From: Streptomyces noursei
Lineage (GTDB): Bacteria; Actinomycetota; Actinomycetes; Streptomycetales; Streptomycetaceae
NCBI RefSeq assembly: GCF_001646665.1
Contig: NZ_LWBU01000364.1
Coordinates: forward strand, 1-64,000
Reading direction: 5' to 3'
Length of the DNA: 64,000 bases
The notes beneath the pieces are model-generated. The model ran no database searches and had not been told where the DNA came from. It saw only the letters and a program-made list of their open reading frames with translations. This document shows positions 33,438-41,699 of the stretch, in pieces. Positions within the stretch are counted from its first letter, which is position 1. The number at the start of each line of letters is the position of its first letter. Both the position numbers and the translations under genes were made by a program.

Positions 33438-34307
33438 GTGAGCCGCATGGCACGACGCGGATTCCTGGGCCGGTCCCGCCGCGACTACAAGGACCCCGAG
33501 CAGCACCCCTCGGGCGCGCGGCCGCCGAGGATCCCGGGCGAGCTGGTGCCGCACCACGTGGCGATCGTCATGGACGGCAACGGCCGCTGGGCGAAGGACC
33601 GCGGCCTGCCGCGCACGGAGGGGCACAAGGTCGGCGCGGAGCGCGTCCTGGACGTCCTCCAGGGCGCGATCGAGATGGGCGTCGGGTCCATCTCCCTGTA
33701 CGCCTTCTCCACCGAGAACTGGAAGCGCTCGCCGGACGAGGTGCGCTTCCTGATGAACTTCAACCGCGACTTCATCCGCAAGACCCGCGACCAGCTCGAC
33801 GAGCTGGGCATCCGCGTGCGCTGGGTGGGCCGGATGCCCAAGCTGTGGAAGTCGGTGGCCAAGGAGCTCCAGATCGCCCAGGAGCAGACCAAGGACAACG
33901 ACCGGCTGACCCTGTACTTCTGCATGAACTACGGCGGGCGCGCGGAGCTGGCGGACGCCATGCAGGCCATCGCCCGGGACGTGAAGGCCGGCAAGCTCGA
34001 CCCGTCGAAGGTCGGCGAGAAGACGATCCAGAAGTACCTCTACTACCCGGACATGCCGGACGTCGACCTGTTCCTGCGGCCCAGCGGCGAGCAGCGCACC
34101 TCCAACTACCTGATCTGGCAGAGCGCGTACGCCGAGATGGTGTTCCAGGACGTGCTGTGGCCCGACTTCGACCGCCGGGACCTGTGGCGCGCGTGCCTGG
34201 AGTTCGCCCAGCGCGACCGTCGCTTCGGCGGGGCGATCCCCAACGAGGAGCTGCTGGCCATGCAGGGCCGCCCGGAGGGCGAGCAGGCCCCGGAAGCGGC
34301 CGTCTGA
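33438..34307 (+). CDS. uppS: Isoprenyl transferase (undecaprenyl pyrophosphate synthase)
   Basis: A 289-residue cis-prenyltransferase supplying the C55 (or similar) lipid carrier for cell-wall synthesis. Signature motifs are 'VAIVMDGNGRWAKDRGLPR' with the catalytic Asp, 'EGHKVGAERV', 'YAFSTENWKRS' and the C-terminal 'FLRPSGEQRTSNYLIWQ'. GTG 33438 starts VSRMARRG; an internal ATG at 33447 is the alternative. GAGGAG is 3 bases from the GTG and 12 from the ATG, so the sequence does not decide. It is cytosolic, at the membrane face. Confidence 0.95.
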   Translation: MSRMARRGFLGRSRRDYKDPEQHPSGARPPRIPGELVPHHVAIVMDGNGRWAKDRGLPRTEGHKVGAERVLDVLQGAIEMGVGSISLYAFSTENWKRSPDEVRFLMNFNRDFIRKTRDQLDELGIRVRWVGRMPKLWKSVAKELQIAQEQTKDNDRLTLYFCMNYGGRAELADAMQAIARDVKAGKLDPSKVGEKTIQKYLYYPDMPDVDLFLRPSGEQRTSNYLIWQSAYAEMVFQDVLWPDFDRRDLWRACLEFAQRDRRFGGAIPNEELLAMQGRPEGEQAPEAAV

Positions 34308-34350
34308 CCCGGACGCTACGATCACGGCTTGTCCATGACAAGGAGGGGTC

Positions 34351-34896
34351 GTGACCGAAGCAGTACCCGAGACGGCGCGGGACGCCGTGGAACTGACCTA
34401 CGTGCCCGTTCTCGCCGACGCGGTGGGCGCGATCCGCGCCCGCGCGAAGGCCACCCCCTCGGGGCGGCTGCAGAACGGGGTGCTGCTGGCGTGCGCCCTG
34501 CTCATGGTCGGCGCACTCGCCCTGAACCTCACCAGCGCCAAGGGGGTCAGCGCCGGCGGGACGGCGTTCTGCGTCGCGGCCCTGGTGCTGACCGCCGGCG
34601 TGTACTTCCTGGTGCCCGGTCTCCAGGGACAGCAGGTGCACCGGATGTTCGCCACGCAGGGCGAGTTCCGGGCGGTCGTCGACGCCGACGGGCTGCGGCA
34701 GTCCTCCCGCGACTGGGGCATGACGTTCCGCTGGCCGATGCTGCCCCGGTACACCGAGACCGACGAGCTGTTCGTGCTGCTCTCCGGCGACAAGCACGGC
34801 GTGGGCATCGCCATCCTGCCCAAGCGGGGCCTGGCCGACCCGGCGGACGCCGACCGGCTGCGGGCTCTCCTGGACCAGCACATCACCCGCCTGTGA
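34351..34896 (+). CDS. YcxB-like membrane protein
   Basis: A 181-residue protein with two transmembrane helices ('NGVLLACALLMVGALALNL' and 'GTAFCVAALVLTAGVYFLV', residues 45-95), then a C-terminal domain with 'LRQSSRDWGMTFRWPMLPRYTETDELFVLL' and 'AILPKRGL', the pattern of the YcxB-like C-terminal domain. The function is unknown. GTG start, preceded by AAGGAGG. It ends at a strong bidirectional hairpin facing zur. Confidence 0.72.
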   Translation: MTEAVPETARDAVELTYVPVLADAVGAIRARAKATPSGRLQNGVLLACALLMVGALALNLTSAKGVSAGGTAFCVAALVLTAGVYFLVPGLQGQQVHRMFATQGEFRAVVDADGLRQSSRDWGMTFRWPMLPRYTETDELFVLLSGDKHGVGIAILPKRGLADPADADRLRALLDQHITRL

Positions 34897-34910
34897 CACC
34901 GCCGCGGCAC

Positions 34911-34956
34911 GCGTGAGGGGCCCGCACCGGACACTGCCGGTGCGGGCCCCTCACGC
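34911..34956. terminator. Bidirectional terminator between YcxB-like gene and zur
   Basis: A perfect 20-base stem (GCGTGAGGGGCCCGCACCGG and its complement) around a 6-base loop, within the 65 bases between convergent genes. It lacks a T-run. Confidence 0.88.
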
Positions 34957-34961
34957 ACGTG

Positions 34962-35375
34962 TCACTTGGCGGCGCACTCCGCGCACGTACCGAAGATCTC
35001 CACGGTGTGCGCCACGTTCACGAACGCGTGCTCCGCCGCGATCGTCTCGGCCCACTGCTCCACCGCCGGGCCCTCCACCTCGACCGCCTTGCCGCACATG
35101 CGGCACACCAGGTGGTGGTGGTGCTCGCCCGTCGAGCAGCGGCGGTAGACCGCCTCGCCGTCACTGGTGCGCAGCACGTCGACCTCGCCGGCGTCGGCGA
35201 GGGACTGCAGGGTGCGGTAGACCGTCGTCAGGCCCACCGAGTCGCCGCGGTGCTTGAGCATGTCGTGCAGCTCCTGAGCGCTGCGGAACTCGTCCACCTC
35301 GTTCAGCGCCGCCGACACGGCAGCTCGCTGCCGGGTCGACCGGCCGCGCACGCCGGGGGTTCCAGCCATCGCCAC
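34962..35375 (-). CDS. zur: Zinc uptake regulator Zur (Fur family)
   Basis: A 137-residue Fur-family repressor. The N-terminal winged helix is 'TRQRAAVSAALNEVDEFRSAQELHDML'. Metal sites are 'HHHHLVCRMCGKAVEV' and the C-terminal 'EIFGTCAECAAK', giving a structural CxxC pair. GTG 35375 was chosen because GAGGAGG is 5 bases upstream; ATG 35369 is the alternative. Its placement beside znuABC, and its recognisable Zur features, make zinc rather than iron the likely metal. It is probably expressed with, or just downstream of, the znu genes. Confidence 0.9.
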   Translation of the reverse strand: MAMAGTPGVRGRSTRQRAAVSAALNEVDEFRSAQELHDMLKHRGDSVGLTTVYRTLQSLADAGEVDVLRTSDGEAVYRRCSTGEHHHHLVCRMCGKAVEVEGPAVEQWAETIAAEHAFVNVAHTVEIFGTCAECAAK

Positions 35376-35458
35376 AGGTGCCTCCTCAACACTCGGCCCG
35401 CTCACAGGTACGTCGGGCCATTCTGCCAGGCCCCGCGGAGGGGTCCGGCAGTCGCGCG

Positions 35459-36367
35459 TCAGACCTTCCCGACCGTGACGTCGTCGTCCGCCGGGCCGGG
35501 GGTACCGGTGACCGCCACGTCGCACGCCTCCGCCGCGGCCGGTTCGGCGGCCCGGGCACGGCGCCTGGCCAGGGGCGCGGCCAGGGCGGTCAGCACGACG
35601 AAGACCGCGATGGCCAGCAGGACGATCGTCGCGCCGGGCGGCACGTCCTGGTAGTAGGAGGTCGCCGTACCCGCCAGCGTCACTCCCGTACCGATCAGCA
35701 CCGCCAGCGTGAACGTCGTCCGGAAACTGCGCGTCAGCTGCTGCGCCGCCGCCACCGGCACCACCATCAGGGCGCTGACCAGCAGCAGCCCCACCACCCG
35801 CATGGCGACCGTGACGGTCACCGCGGCGGTCACGGCGATCAGCAGGTTCAGCGCCCGCACGGGCAGGCCGGTGACCCGCGCGAACTCCTCGTCCTGGCTG
35901 ACGGCGAACAGCTGCCGGCGCAGCCCCACCGTGACGAGGATCACGAACGCCGCCAGCACGCAGATGGCGGTGACGTCCTCCTCGGACACCGTGGACAGCG
36001 AGCCGAAGAGGTACGAGTTCAGGTTGGCGTTCGAGCCGGTCGGCGAGAGGTTGATCAGCATCACGCCGCCGGCCATGCCGCCGTAGAACAGCAGCGCCAG
36101 GGCGATGTCGCCGCGGGTGCGTCCGTACGCCCGGATCAGCTCCATGGTGATCGCGCCGGCGATGGAGACGGCCGCGGCCATCCACACCGGGTTGGTGGAG
36201 AGCAGGAAGCCGAGGCCGACGCCGGTCATGGCGACATGGCCGATGCCGTCGCCCATCAGGGCCTGCCGGCGCTGCACCAGGTAGATCCCGACGGCCGGGG
36301 CGGTGATGCCGACCAGGACGGCCGCGAGCAGCGCCCGCTGCATGAAGGCGAGCTGGAGGATTTCCAT
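35459..36367 (-). CDS. znuB: Zinc ABC transporter permease
   Basis: A 302-residue inner-membrane permease of the ABC-3 metal family with about eight transmembrane helices. It opens 'LQLAFMQRALLAAVLVGITAPAVGIYLV' and has 'GDGIGHVAMTGVGLGFLL', a conserved early loop of the family. The acidic C-terminal tail is atypical but short. It lies 1 base after the znuC stop and forms the Zn2+ channel with ZnuC and ZnuA. Confidence 0.94.
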   Translation of the reverse strand: MEILQLAFMQRALLAAVLVGITAPAVGIYLVQRRQALMGDGIGHVAMTGVGLGFLLSTNPVWMAAAVSIAGAITMELIRAYGRTRGDIALALLFYGGMAGGVMLINLSPTGSNANLNSYLFGSLSTVSEEDVTAICVLAAFVILVTVGLRRQLFAVSQDEEFARVTGLPVRALNLLIAVTAAVTVTVAMRVVGLLLVSALMVVPVAAAQQLTRSFRTTFTLAVLIGTGVTLAGTATSYYQDVPPGATIVLLAIAVFVVLTALAAPLARRRARAAEPAAAEACDVAVTGTPGPADDDVTVGKV

Positions 36368-36368
36368 G

Positions 36369-37148
36369 TCAGGTCAGCAGTCCCGTGCGGAGCGGCTCGT
36401 CCGCCGCGTGCGGATGTACGTGGTCGTGGCCGGGCAGCGCGTGCTGGCCGACGGCTCTGGGCGGCGGCCCGTCGTGGACGACGCAGCCGTCGCGCAGCAC
36501 CACCGCGCGGTCGATCAGCGGCTCCAGCGGGCCCAGCTCGTGCAGCACCAGCAGGACGGTCGCCCCGCCCGCCACCTGCTCGCGCAGCGTCGAGGCGAGG
36601 ATCTCCTGGCTGGCCAGGTCGACGCCCGCCATCGGCTCGTCCATGATCAGCAGTTCGGGTTCGGCGGCGAGGGCCCGGGCGATCAGCACCCGCTGGTGCT
36701 GGCCGCCGGACAGGGCGCTCACCGAGTCCTTGGCGCGGTCGGCGAGCCCCACGAGCTCGATGGCCCGCTCCACGGCCGCCCTGTCCGCCCTGGAGGGCCA
36801 CCTCAGCTTCGTGCGCGACAGGCGCCCGGACGAGACGACCTCGCGGATCGTCGCCGGGACGCCGCTGGCGGCGGTGGTGCGCTGCGGCACGTACCCGACG
36901 CGCGCCCAGTCGCGGAACCGCCTCAGCTCCGTGCCGAACAGGCCGATGGACCCGCCGGTGAGCGGGACCTGGCCGATCACGGAGCGCACGGCGGTGGACT
37001 TGCCCGAGCCGTTGGCGCCGAGCAGGGCGACGACCTCACCGCGGTGGACGGTGAGGTCGACGCCGCGCAGCACGGGGCGCGAGCCGAGCGAGGCGGTGGC
37101 CGAGCGGACGGATATGACGGGCTCGGTCCTGGCGGGTTCGCTGCTCAC
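36369..37148 (-). CDS. znuC: Zinc ABC transporter ATP-binding protein
   Basis: A 259-residue ABC ATPase. Walker A is GANGSGKST (about 44-52), the signature is 'LSGGQHQRVLIARAL', Walker B is 'LLIMDEPMAGVD', and the switch histidine is in 'LHELG'. GTG 37148 was chosen because GGGAGG stands 6 bases upstream. The tail 'QHALPGHDHVHPHAAD' is His-rich and may bind zinc. It sits between znuA and znuB in one operon. Confidence 0.94.
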   Translation of the reverse strand: MSSEPARTEPVISVRSATASLGSRPVLRGVDLTVHRGEVVALLGANGSGKSTAVRSVIGQVPLTGGSIGLFGTELRRFRDWARVGYVPQRTTAASGVPATIREVVSSGRLSRTKLRWPSRADRAAVERAIELVGLADRAKDSVSALSGGQHQRVLIARALAAEPELLIMDEPMAGVDLASQEILASTLREQVAGGATVLLVLHELGPLEPLIDRAVVLRDGCVVHDGPPPRAVGQHALPGHDHVHPHAADEPLRTGLLT

Positions 37149-37168
37149 GGTGCTGCCTCCCATGCGTG

Positions 37169-38167
37169 TCACTTGGCGCCGAGGGCCTTCTGGAGGGCGG
37201 TGAGGTTGGCTTCCATGACCTCGATGTAGTCAGTGCCCCTGGACCGCTCGGTGATTCCCTCCAGCGGGTCCAGGACGTCGGTCTTGAGGCCGGTGTCCCG
37301 GGCGAGGGTCTTGGCGGTCCTGTCGCTGGCCAGGGTCTCGAAGAAGACGGTGGTGACGTCGTCCTTCTTCGCGGTGTCCTGCAGCTGCTTGATCCGCGCG
37401 GGGCTCGGCTCGGACTCGGGGTCCACGCCGGAGATGCCTTCCTGGTCCAGGCCGTACCGCTCGGCGAGGTAGCCGAAGGCGGAGTGGGTGGTGATGAAGG
37501 TCTTGGTGCTGGTGTTCCTCAGGCCCTGGCCGAACTTCGCGTCGAGGGCCTCGAGCTTCTTCACCAGCGCGTCGGTGTTCTTCTGGTACGCCGCCGCGTT
37601 GTCCGGGTCGGCCTTCTCCAGCGAGGCGCCGACGCCCTTGGCGACCTCGGCGTACTTCACCGGGTCCAGCCAGATGTGCGGGTCGGCGCCCGCCTCCTCC
37701 TCGCCGTGGGCGTCGTGGGCTTCCTCGGCGCCGTGTGCCTCGTGCTCCTCGGGGGACTCGCCCTCGTGGGAGTGGCCCCCGGTCGCCGTGCCGTGCTTCT
37801 CCAGCTCGGTGAGCGTGCCGGCGTCCACGGTGCTCTTCACGCCGGCCTGCTTCACGGCGTCGTCGACGGCGGGCTGGATGCCCTTGAGGTAGAGGATGTA
37901 GTCGGCCTCGCCGAGCTCGCCGATCTGCCTCGGCTTCAGCTCCAGGTCGTGCGGCTCGACGCCCGGCTTGGTGAGGGTGGTGACGGAGACGTGGTCGCCG
38001 CCGATCTCCTCGGCCAGGTACTGCATCGGGTAGAACGACGCCACGACGTCCAGCTTGCCGTCCTCGTTCCCCGAGGCGGAGGTACCGCCGCAGGCGGAGA
38101 GCGTGACCAGGCCGAGGGTCACGGCTCCGGCGAGGGCGGTGGTGGGTATCAGACGTCGTACGTTCAT
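37169..38167 (-). CDS. znuA: Zinc ABC transporter substrate-binding lipoprotein
   Basis: A 332-residue cluster-9 metal-binding lipoprotein. A lipobox is seen in 'LVTLSAC' near residue 26. The first zinc ligand is in 'GVEPHDLEL' (His), with further ligands in 'DPHIWLDP' and 'TTHSAFGYLAERYG'. A His/Glu-rich loop ('GGHSHEGESPEEHEAHG' and following, about 135-165) is the zinc-capturing loop of ZnuA. ATG 38167 is used; in-frame ATG 38176 is possible. Two Zur-box-like sequences lie at and just upstream of the start. Confidence 0.95.
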   Translation of the reverse strand: MNVRRLIPTTALAGAVTLGLVTLSACGGTSASGNEDGKLDVVASFYPMQYLAEEIGGDHVSVTTLTKPGVEPHDLELKPRQIGELGEADYILYLKGIQPAVDDAVKQAGVKSTVDAGTLTELEKHGTATGGHSHEGESPEEHEAHGAEEAHDAHGEEEAGADPHIWLDPVKYAEVAKGVGASLEKADPDNAAAYQKNTDALVKKLEALDAKFGQGLRNTSTKTFITTHSAFGYLAERYGLDQEGISGVDPESEPSPARIKQLQDTAKKDDVTTVFFETLASDRTAKTLARDTGLKTDVLDPLEGITERSRGTDYIEVMEANLTALQKALGAK

Positions 38168-38181
38168 GGGATTCATTTTCA
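38167..38181 (-). promoter_or_regulatory. Zur-box-like site at the znuA start
   Basis: On the minus strand TGAAAATGAATCCCA matches 12 of 15 positions of the Zur consensus I recall, TGAAAATGATTTTCA. It overlaps the first base of the start codon, so a bound repressor would block initiation. Confidence 0.45.
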
Positions 38182-38188
38182 ACAATGT

Positions 38189-38203
38189 TGGAAACGATTG
38201 TCA
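38189..38203 (-). promoter_or_regulatory. Zur-box-like site upstream of znuA
   Basis: TGACAATCGTTTCCA on the minus strand matches 11 of 15 positions of the recalled Zur consensus. Its centre is 22 bases from that of the neighbouring site, two helical turns. Confidence 0.5.
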
Positions 38204-38238
38204 ACAAAGGGGGTACGTGGCCCAGGCCACCCACCGAT

Positions 38239-38269
38239 TTGATCCCAGGGGTGCGCGCGCCGGTAACCT
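38239..38269 (+). promoter_or_regulatory. Candidate glyS promoter
   Basis: TTGATC (38239-38244) and TAACCT (38264-38269) with a 19-base spacer stand about 40 bases upstream of glyS. Spacing is a little long. No T-box-like structure was seen. Confidence 0.35.
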
Positions 38270-38311
38270 GAGGCATTCGCCGTTCGCCATCGTCGTTATG
38301 AAGAGAGCACA

Positions 38312-39694
38312 GTGGCCGCCGACAAGATCGATTCGATCGTCAACCTGAGCAAGCGCCGTGGCTTCGTCTACCCGTGCAGCGAGATCTACGGCGGTCAGCG
38401 GGCCGCCTGGGACTACGGACCGCTGGGTGTCGAGCTCAAGGAGAACCTCAAGCGCCAGTGGTGGCGCTACATGGTCACCTCGCGCGAGGACGTCGTCGGT
38501 ATCGACTCGTCGGTGATCCTGGCCCCCGAGGTCTGGGAGGCCTCCGGCCACGTCGCCACGTTCACCGACCCGCTCACCGAGTGCACCTCCTGCCACAAGC
38601 GCTTCCGCGCGGACCACCTGGAGGAGGCGTACGAGGAGAAGCACGGCCGCCTGCCCGAGAACGGCCTGAAGGACCTCGGCTGCCCCAACTGCGGCAACAA
38701 GGGCACCTTCACCGAGCCCAAGCAGTTCTCCGGCCTGCTCTCCACGCACCTCGGCCCGACCCAGGACTCCGGCTCGGTCGCCTACCTGCGCCCCGAGACC
38801 GCCCAGGGCATCTTCACCAACTTCGCCCAGGTGCAGCAGACTTCGCGCAAGAAGCCGCCGTTCGGCATCGCGCAGATGGGCAAGTCCTTCCGGAACGAGA
38901 TCACTCCGGGCAACTTCATCTTCCGCACCCGCGAGTTCGAGCAGATGGAGATGGAGTTCTTCGTCAAGCCGGGCGAGGACGAGCAGTGGCAGGAATACTG
39001 GATGGAGCAGCGCTGGAACTGGTACCGCGACCTCGGTCTCCGTGAGGAGAACATGCGTTGGTACGAGCACCCGCAGGAGAAGCTCTCCCACTACTCCAAG
39101 CGCACCGCCGACATCGAGTACCGCTTCCAGTTCGGCGGCAGCGAGTGGGGCGAGCTGGAGGGCGTCGCCAACCGCACCGACTACGACCTGTCGGCCCACT
39201 CCAAGGCGTCGGGCACCGACCTGTCGTTCTTCGACCAGGAGGCGGGCGAGCGCTGGACGCCGTACGTCATCGAGCCCGCCGCCGGTGTCGGCCGCGCGAT
39301 GCTGGCGTTCCTCCTCGACGCGTACAACGAGGACGAGGCCCCGAACGCCAAGGGCGTCATGGAGAAGCGCACCGTGATGCGCCTCGACCCGCGCCTCGCG
39401 CCGGTCAAGGTCGCGGTGCTGCCGCTGTCCCGCAACCCGCAGCTGTCGCCGAAGGCCAAGGGCCTGGCGGCCGACCTGCGCAAGAACTGGAACATCGAGT
39501 TCGACGACGCCGGCGCCATCGGCCGCCGCTACCGCCGCCAGGACGAGATCGGCACGCCGTTCTGCGTCACGGTCGACTTCGACACGCTCGACGACAACGC
39601 GGTGACCGTGCGCGAGCGCGACACCATGAAGCAGGAGCGCGTCTCCCTGGACCAGATCCAGGGCTACCTGGGCAGCCGCCTGCTCGGCTGCTGA
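38312..39694 (+). CDS. glyS: Glycyl-tRNA synthetase
   Basis: A 460-residue class II aminoacyl-tRNA synthetase of the homodimeric (alpha2) type that charges tRNA-Gly. The N-terminus 'SIVNLSKRRGFVYPCSEIYGG' and 'DYGPLGVELKENLKRQWW' are motif 1 region, and 'FRNEITPGNFIFRTREFEQMEMEFF' is the motif 2 segment. Two CxxC pairs (residues 91-94 and 124-127) form the zinc-like insertion. GTG start 38312. It is transcribed on its own, with a hairpin 13 bases after the stop. Confidence 0.97.
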   Translation: MAADKIDSIVNLSKRRGFVYPCSEIYGGQRAAWDYGPLGVELKENLKRQWWRYMVTSREDVVGIDSSVILAPEVWEASGHVATFTDPLTECTSCHKRFRADHLEEAYEEKHGRLPENGLKDLGCPNCGNKGTFTEPKQFSGLLSTHLGPTQDSGSVAYLRPETAQGIFTNFAQVQQTSRKKPPFGIAQMGKSFRNEITPGNFIFRTREFEQMEMEFFVKPGEDEQWQEYWMEQRWNWYRDLGLREENMRWYEHPQEKLSHYSKRTADIEYRFQFGGSEWGELEGVANRTDYDLSAHSKASGTDLSFFDQEAGERWTPYVIEPAAGVGRAMLAFLLDAYNEDEAPNAKGVMEKRTVMRLDPRLAPVKVAVLPLSRNPQLSPKAKGLAADLRKNWNIEFDDAGAIGRRYRRQDEIGTPFCVTVDFDTLDDNAVTVRERDTMKQERVSLDQIQGYLGSRLLGC

Positions 39695-39713
39695 CGCCTT
39701 CCGCGGACGCGCG

Positions 39714-39747
39714 AAGCCCCCGGTTCCCTGTGGGAGCCGGGGGCTTC
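39714..39747 (+). terminator. Hairpin after glyS
   Basis: GAAGCCCCCGG and CCGGGGGCTTC arms around a 12-base loop, 19 bases after the glyS stop and before the repeat element. No T-run. Confidence 0.75.
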
Positions 39748-39765
39748 GGCGTGCGGGGCCGCCCT

Positions 39766-39974
39766 TAGGGCGTGTTTCGAAAGTCCCGTCTGGCTGGGAA
39801 CACCTGGCACGCACACTCGCTGCGTTGTCGGTCGTCGGCGCAGCCCGCTGCGCTCTCGCCCCCTGCGCCTGGCGGCGCGGGAGGTGCCCCCACCCTCCGC
39901 CTGGCGATTGCACGCACCAGGCGCCCCCAGCCCCGCCCTCCGGGCGAACGACGCTACTTTCGAAACACGCCCTA
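39766..39974. repeat. MITE-like element with 19-base perfect terminal inverted repeats
   Basis: 209 bases bounded by TAGGGCGTGTTTCGAAAGT (39766-39784) and its exact complement (39956-39974). The outer TA pairs could be target duplications, leaving 17-base repeats. No coding capacity is evident. It contains the core CTCGCTGCGTTGTCG (39816-39830), shared with the copies at 1-69 and 61017-61180. It lies between convergent glyS and tetR; its right end supplies the tetR stop codon. Confidence 0.8.
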
Positions 39975-40559
39975 GGCCCGCAGGCCGCGCAGCACCAGGG
40001 CGAGGACCGCCGCGAAGGCGTCGTCGATGTCCGGGGCGCTCCACTCGGCGGCGTGCACCGGGTCGTGGAAGCGGTCGGTGGCGTCGAACACCGCGCGGGC
40101 GGTCATGGTGAAGCCGCTCTCCGGTGCGGCGAACTCGCCCTGCCGGTGCCCGTCCTCGATGATCCGGGCGAGCTGCCCCACCAGGTGGTCAACGTGCTCG
40201 GCCACCACAGCGCTGCTCTCGCCGATCAGCACCTCGTACGTCGCGAACAGCTCCGGGTCGCCGCCCGCCTTGCGGCGCTTGGCCGCGAAGAGGGCGGAGA
40301 GCCAGGTCGTGAGCCGCTCGGCGGCGGGGCCCGGCCCCTCGGCGAGCGGGGCGAGCTCGGTCACCGCCTGCTCCAGCCAGCGCTCGGTGACGGCCTCACG
40401 GAGCGCCGCCTTGGTGCGGAAGTGGCGGTAGACGCTGCCGTGGCTGACGCCGAGGGCGCGGGCCACGTCCACCACCGTCGCCTTGCCGGGACCGTAGCGG
40501 CGCAGCACTTCCTCGGTGGCTTCGAGGATGCGGTCGGGTGTCAGCGCTTCGGTGCTCAT
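39972..40559 (-). CDS. TetR-family transcriptional regulator
   Basis: A 195-residue repressor. The N-terminal HTH is 'ILEATEEVLRRYGPGKATVVDVARALGVSHGSVYRHFRTKAAL' (residues 10-52), followed by an all-helical ligand-binding domain. The ligand is unknown. It lies 31 bases downstream of an aldo/keto reductase gene, on the same strand, and is probably cotranscribed. A 32-base palindrome upstream of the reductase is the natural operator candidate. The stop TAG is the end of the repeat element. Confidence 0.9.
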   Translation of the reverse strand: MSTEALTPDRILEATEEVLRRYGPGKATVVDVARALGVSHGSVYRHFRTKAALREAVTERWLEQAVTELAPLAEGPGPAAERLTTWLSALFAAKRRKAGGDPELFATYEVLIGESSAVVAEHVDHLVGQLARIIEDGHRQGEFAAPESGFTMTARAVFDATDRFHDPVHAAEWSAPDIDDAFAAVLALVLRGLRA

Positions 40560-40590
40560 GGAACCGAAGGTACCCGGCCGGGCGGGAGGG

Positions 40591-41613
40591 TCAGCGCTCG
40601 CTGTCCAGGTCCGCCATGGCCGCCGGCGAGTACCGCTCCCCGGCGGCCGCGCCCGCCGGGACGGCCGCCTCGACGGCGGCGAGGTCGCCCGCGTCGAGCG
40701 TGACGTCGAGGGCGCCGAGTGCCTCGGCGAGCCGGTCGCGGCGGCGGGCTCCGACGAGGGGGACGATGTCCTCGCCCTGGGCGAGCACCCAGGCGATGGC
40801 CGTCTGTGCGACCGTGACGCCCTTCTGCTCGGCGACCTTGCCCAGCCGGTCGGCCAGGTCGAGGTTGTGGCGCAGATTGTCGCCCTGGAAGCGCGGGCTG
40901 TTGCTCCGGAAGTCTCCGGGCGCGAGGGCGCGGTCGCGGGGGAAGTGGCCGCTGATCAGGCCGCGGGACAGCACCCCGTACGCCGTGATGCCGATGCCCA
41001 GGGCGCGTGCGGTGGGCAGGATCTCGTCCTCCATCCCGCGCGAGAGCAGCGAGTACTCGATCTGGAGGTCGGCGATCGGCGCGACGGCGGCAGCCCGGCG
41101 CAGGGTCTCGGCGCCGACCTCGGACAGGCCGATGTGGCGTACGTGGCCGGCCTCCACCAGCTCGGCGATCGCCCCGACGGTCTCCTCGATCGGCACGTCC
41201 GGGTCGAGGCGGGCGATCCGGTACACGTCGATGTGGTCGGTGCTGAGGCGCTGGAGCGAGTACGCGGCGAAGTTCTTCACCGCCTCCGGGCGGCCGTCGT
41301 AGCCGGTGAAGCGGCCTTCGACGGTGCGCAGGGCGCCGAACTTGACGCTGAGGAGGGCCTGTTCCCGGACGGCGGCGGGCGCGGTGCGGAGGGCCTCGGC
41401 GATGAGCAGCTCGTTGTGGCCCATGCCGTAGAAGTCGCCGGTGTCGAGCAGCGTGACGCCCGCGTCCAGGGCGGCGTGGATGGTGGCGATCGACTCGGCG
41501 CGGTCGGCGGCGCCGTACAGCGCGGACATGCCCATGCAGCCCAGGCCCAGGGCGGAGACCCGGGGGCCGGTGGTTCCCAGGGTGCGGGTGGGGAGCGTGG
41601 TCGCGGAGGTCAT
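40591..41613 (-). CDS. Aldo/keto reductase
   Basis: A 340-residue NADPH-dependent oxidoreductase with the (alpha/beta)8 fold. Catalytic Asp and Tyr are in 'LLDTGDFYGMGHNE', Lys in 'ALLSVKFGA', and the usual catalytic His position in 'YSLQRLSTDHIDVYRI' region is not clearly preserved as in SLQHL. NADP binding is suggested by 'VPLVGARRRDRLAEAL'. ATG 41613 was chosen as GAGGAG is upstream and the preceding in-frame residues are unrelated. The substrate is unknown. The TetR gene follows. Confidence 0.9.
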   Translation of the reverse strand: MTSATTLPTRTLGTTGPRVSALGLGCMGMSALYGAADRAESIATIHAALDAGVTLLDTGDFYGMGHNELLIAEALRTAPAAVREQALLSVKFGALRTVEGRFTGYDGRPEAVKNFAAYSLQRLSTDHIDVYRIARLDPDVPIEETVGAIAELVEAGHVRHIGLSEVGAETLRRAAAVAPIADLQIEYSLLSRGMEDEILPTARALGIGITAYGVLSRGLISGHFPRDRALAPGDFRSNSPRFQGDNLRHNLDLADRLGKVAEQKGVTVAQTAIAWVLAQGEDIVPLVGARRRDRLAEALGALDVTLDAGDLAAVEAAVPAGAAAGERYSPAAMADLDSER

Positions 41614-41667
41614 GGGGGCTCCTCGGGAGCGGGGTGGGCGGTGGGGTGACCCCTCCACCGTGACATG

Positions 41668-41699
41668 ACGAGTGACAGATTTCAATATCTGTCACTCGT
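41668..41699. promoter_or_regulatory. Perfect 13+13 palindrome upstream of the reductase-tetR unit
   Basis: ACGAGTGACAGAT and its exact complement around a 6-base TTCAAT spacer, 55 bases upstream of the reductase start. The inner TGACAGAT and ATCTGTCA halves are typical in size for TetR operators. It probably mediates control by the TetR protein encoded downstream. Confidence 0.7.

Noticed and set aside
38205..38311. T-box or glycine riboswitch before glyS
   Set aside because: The gap is too short and contains no T-box sequence or glycine-riboswitch-like core; only a promoter-like pair was seen.
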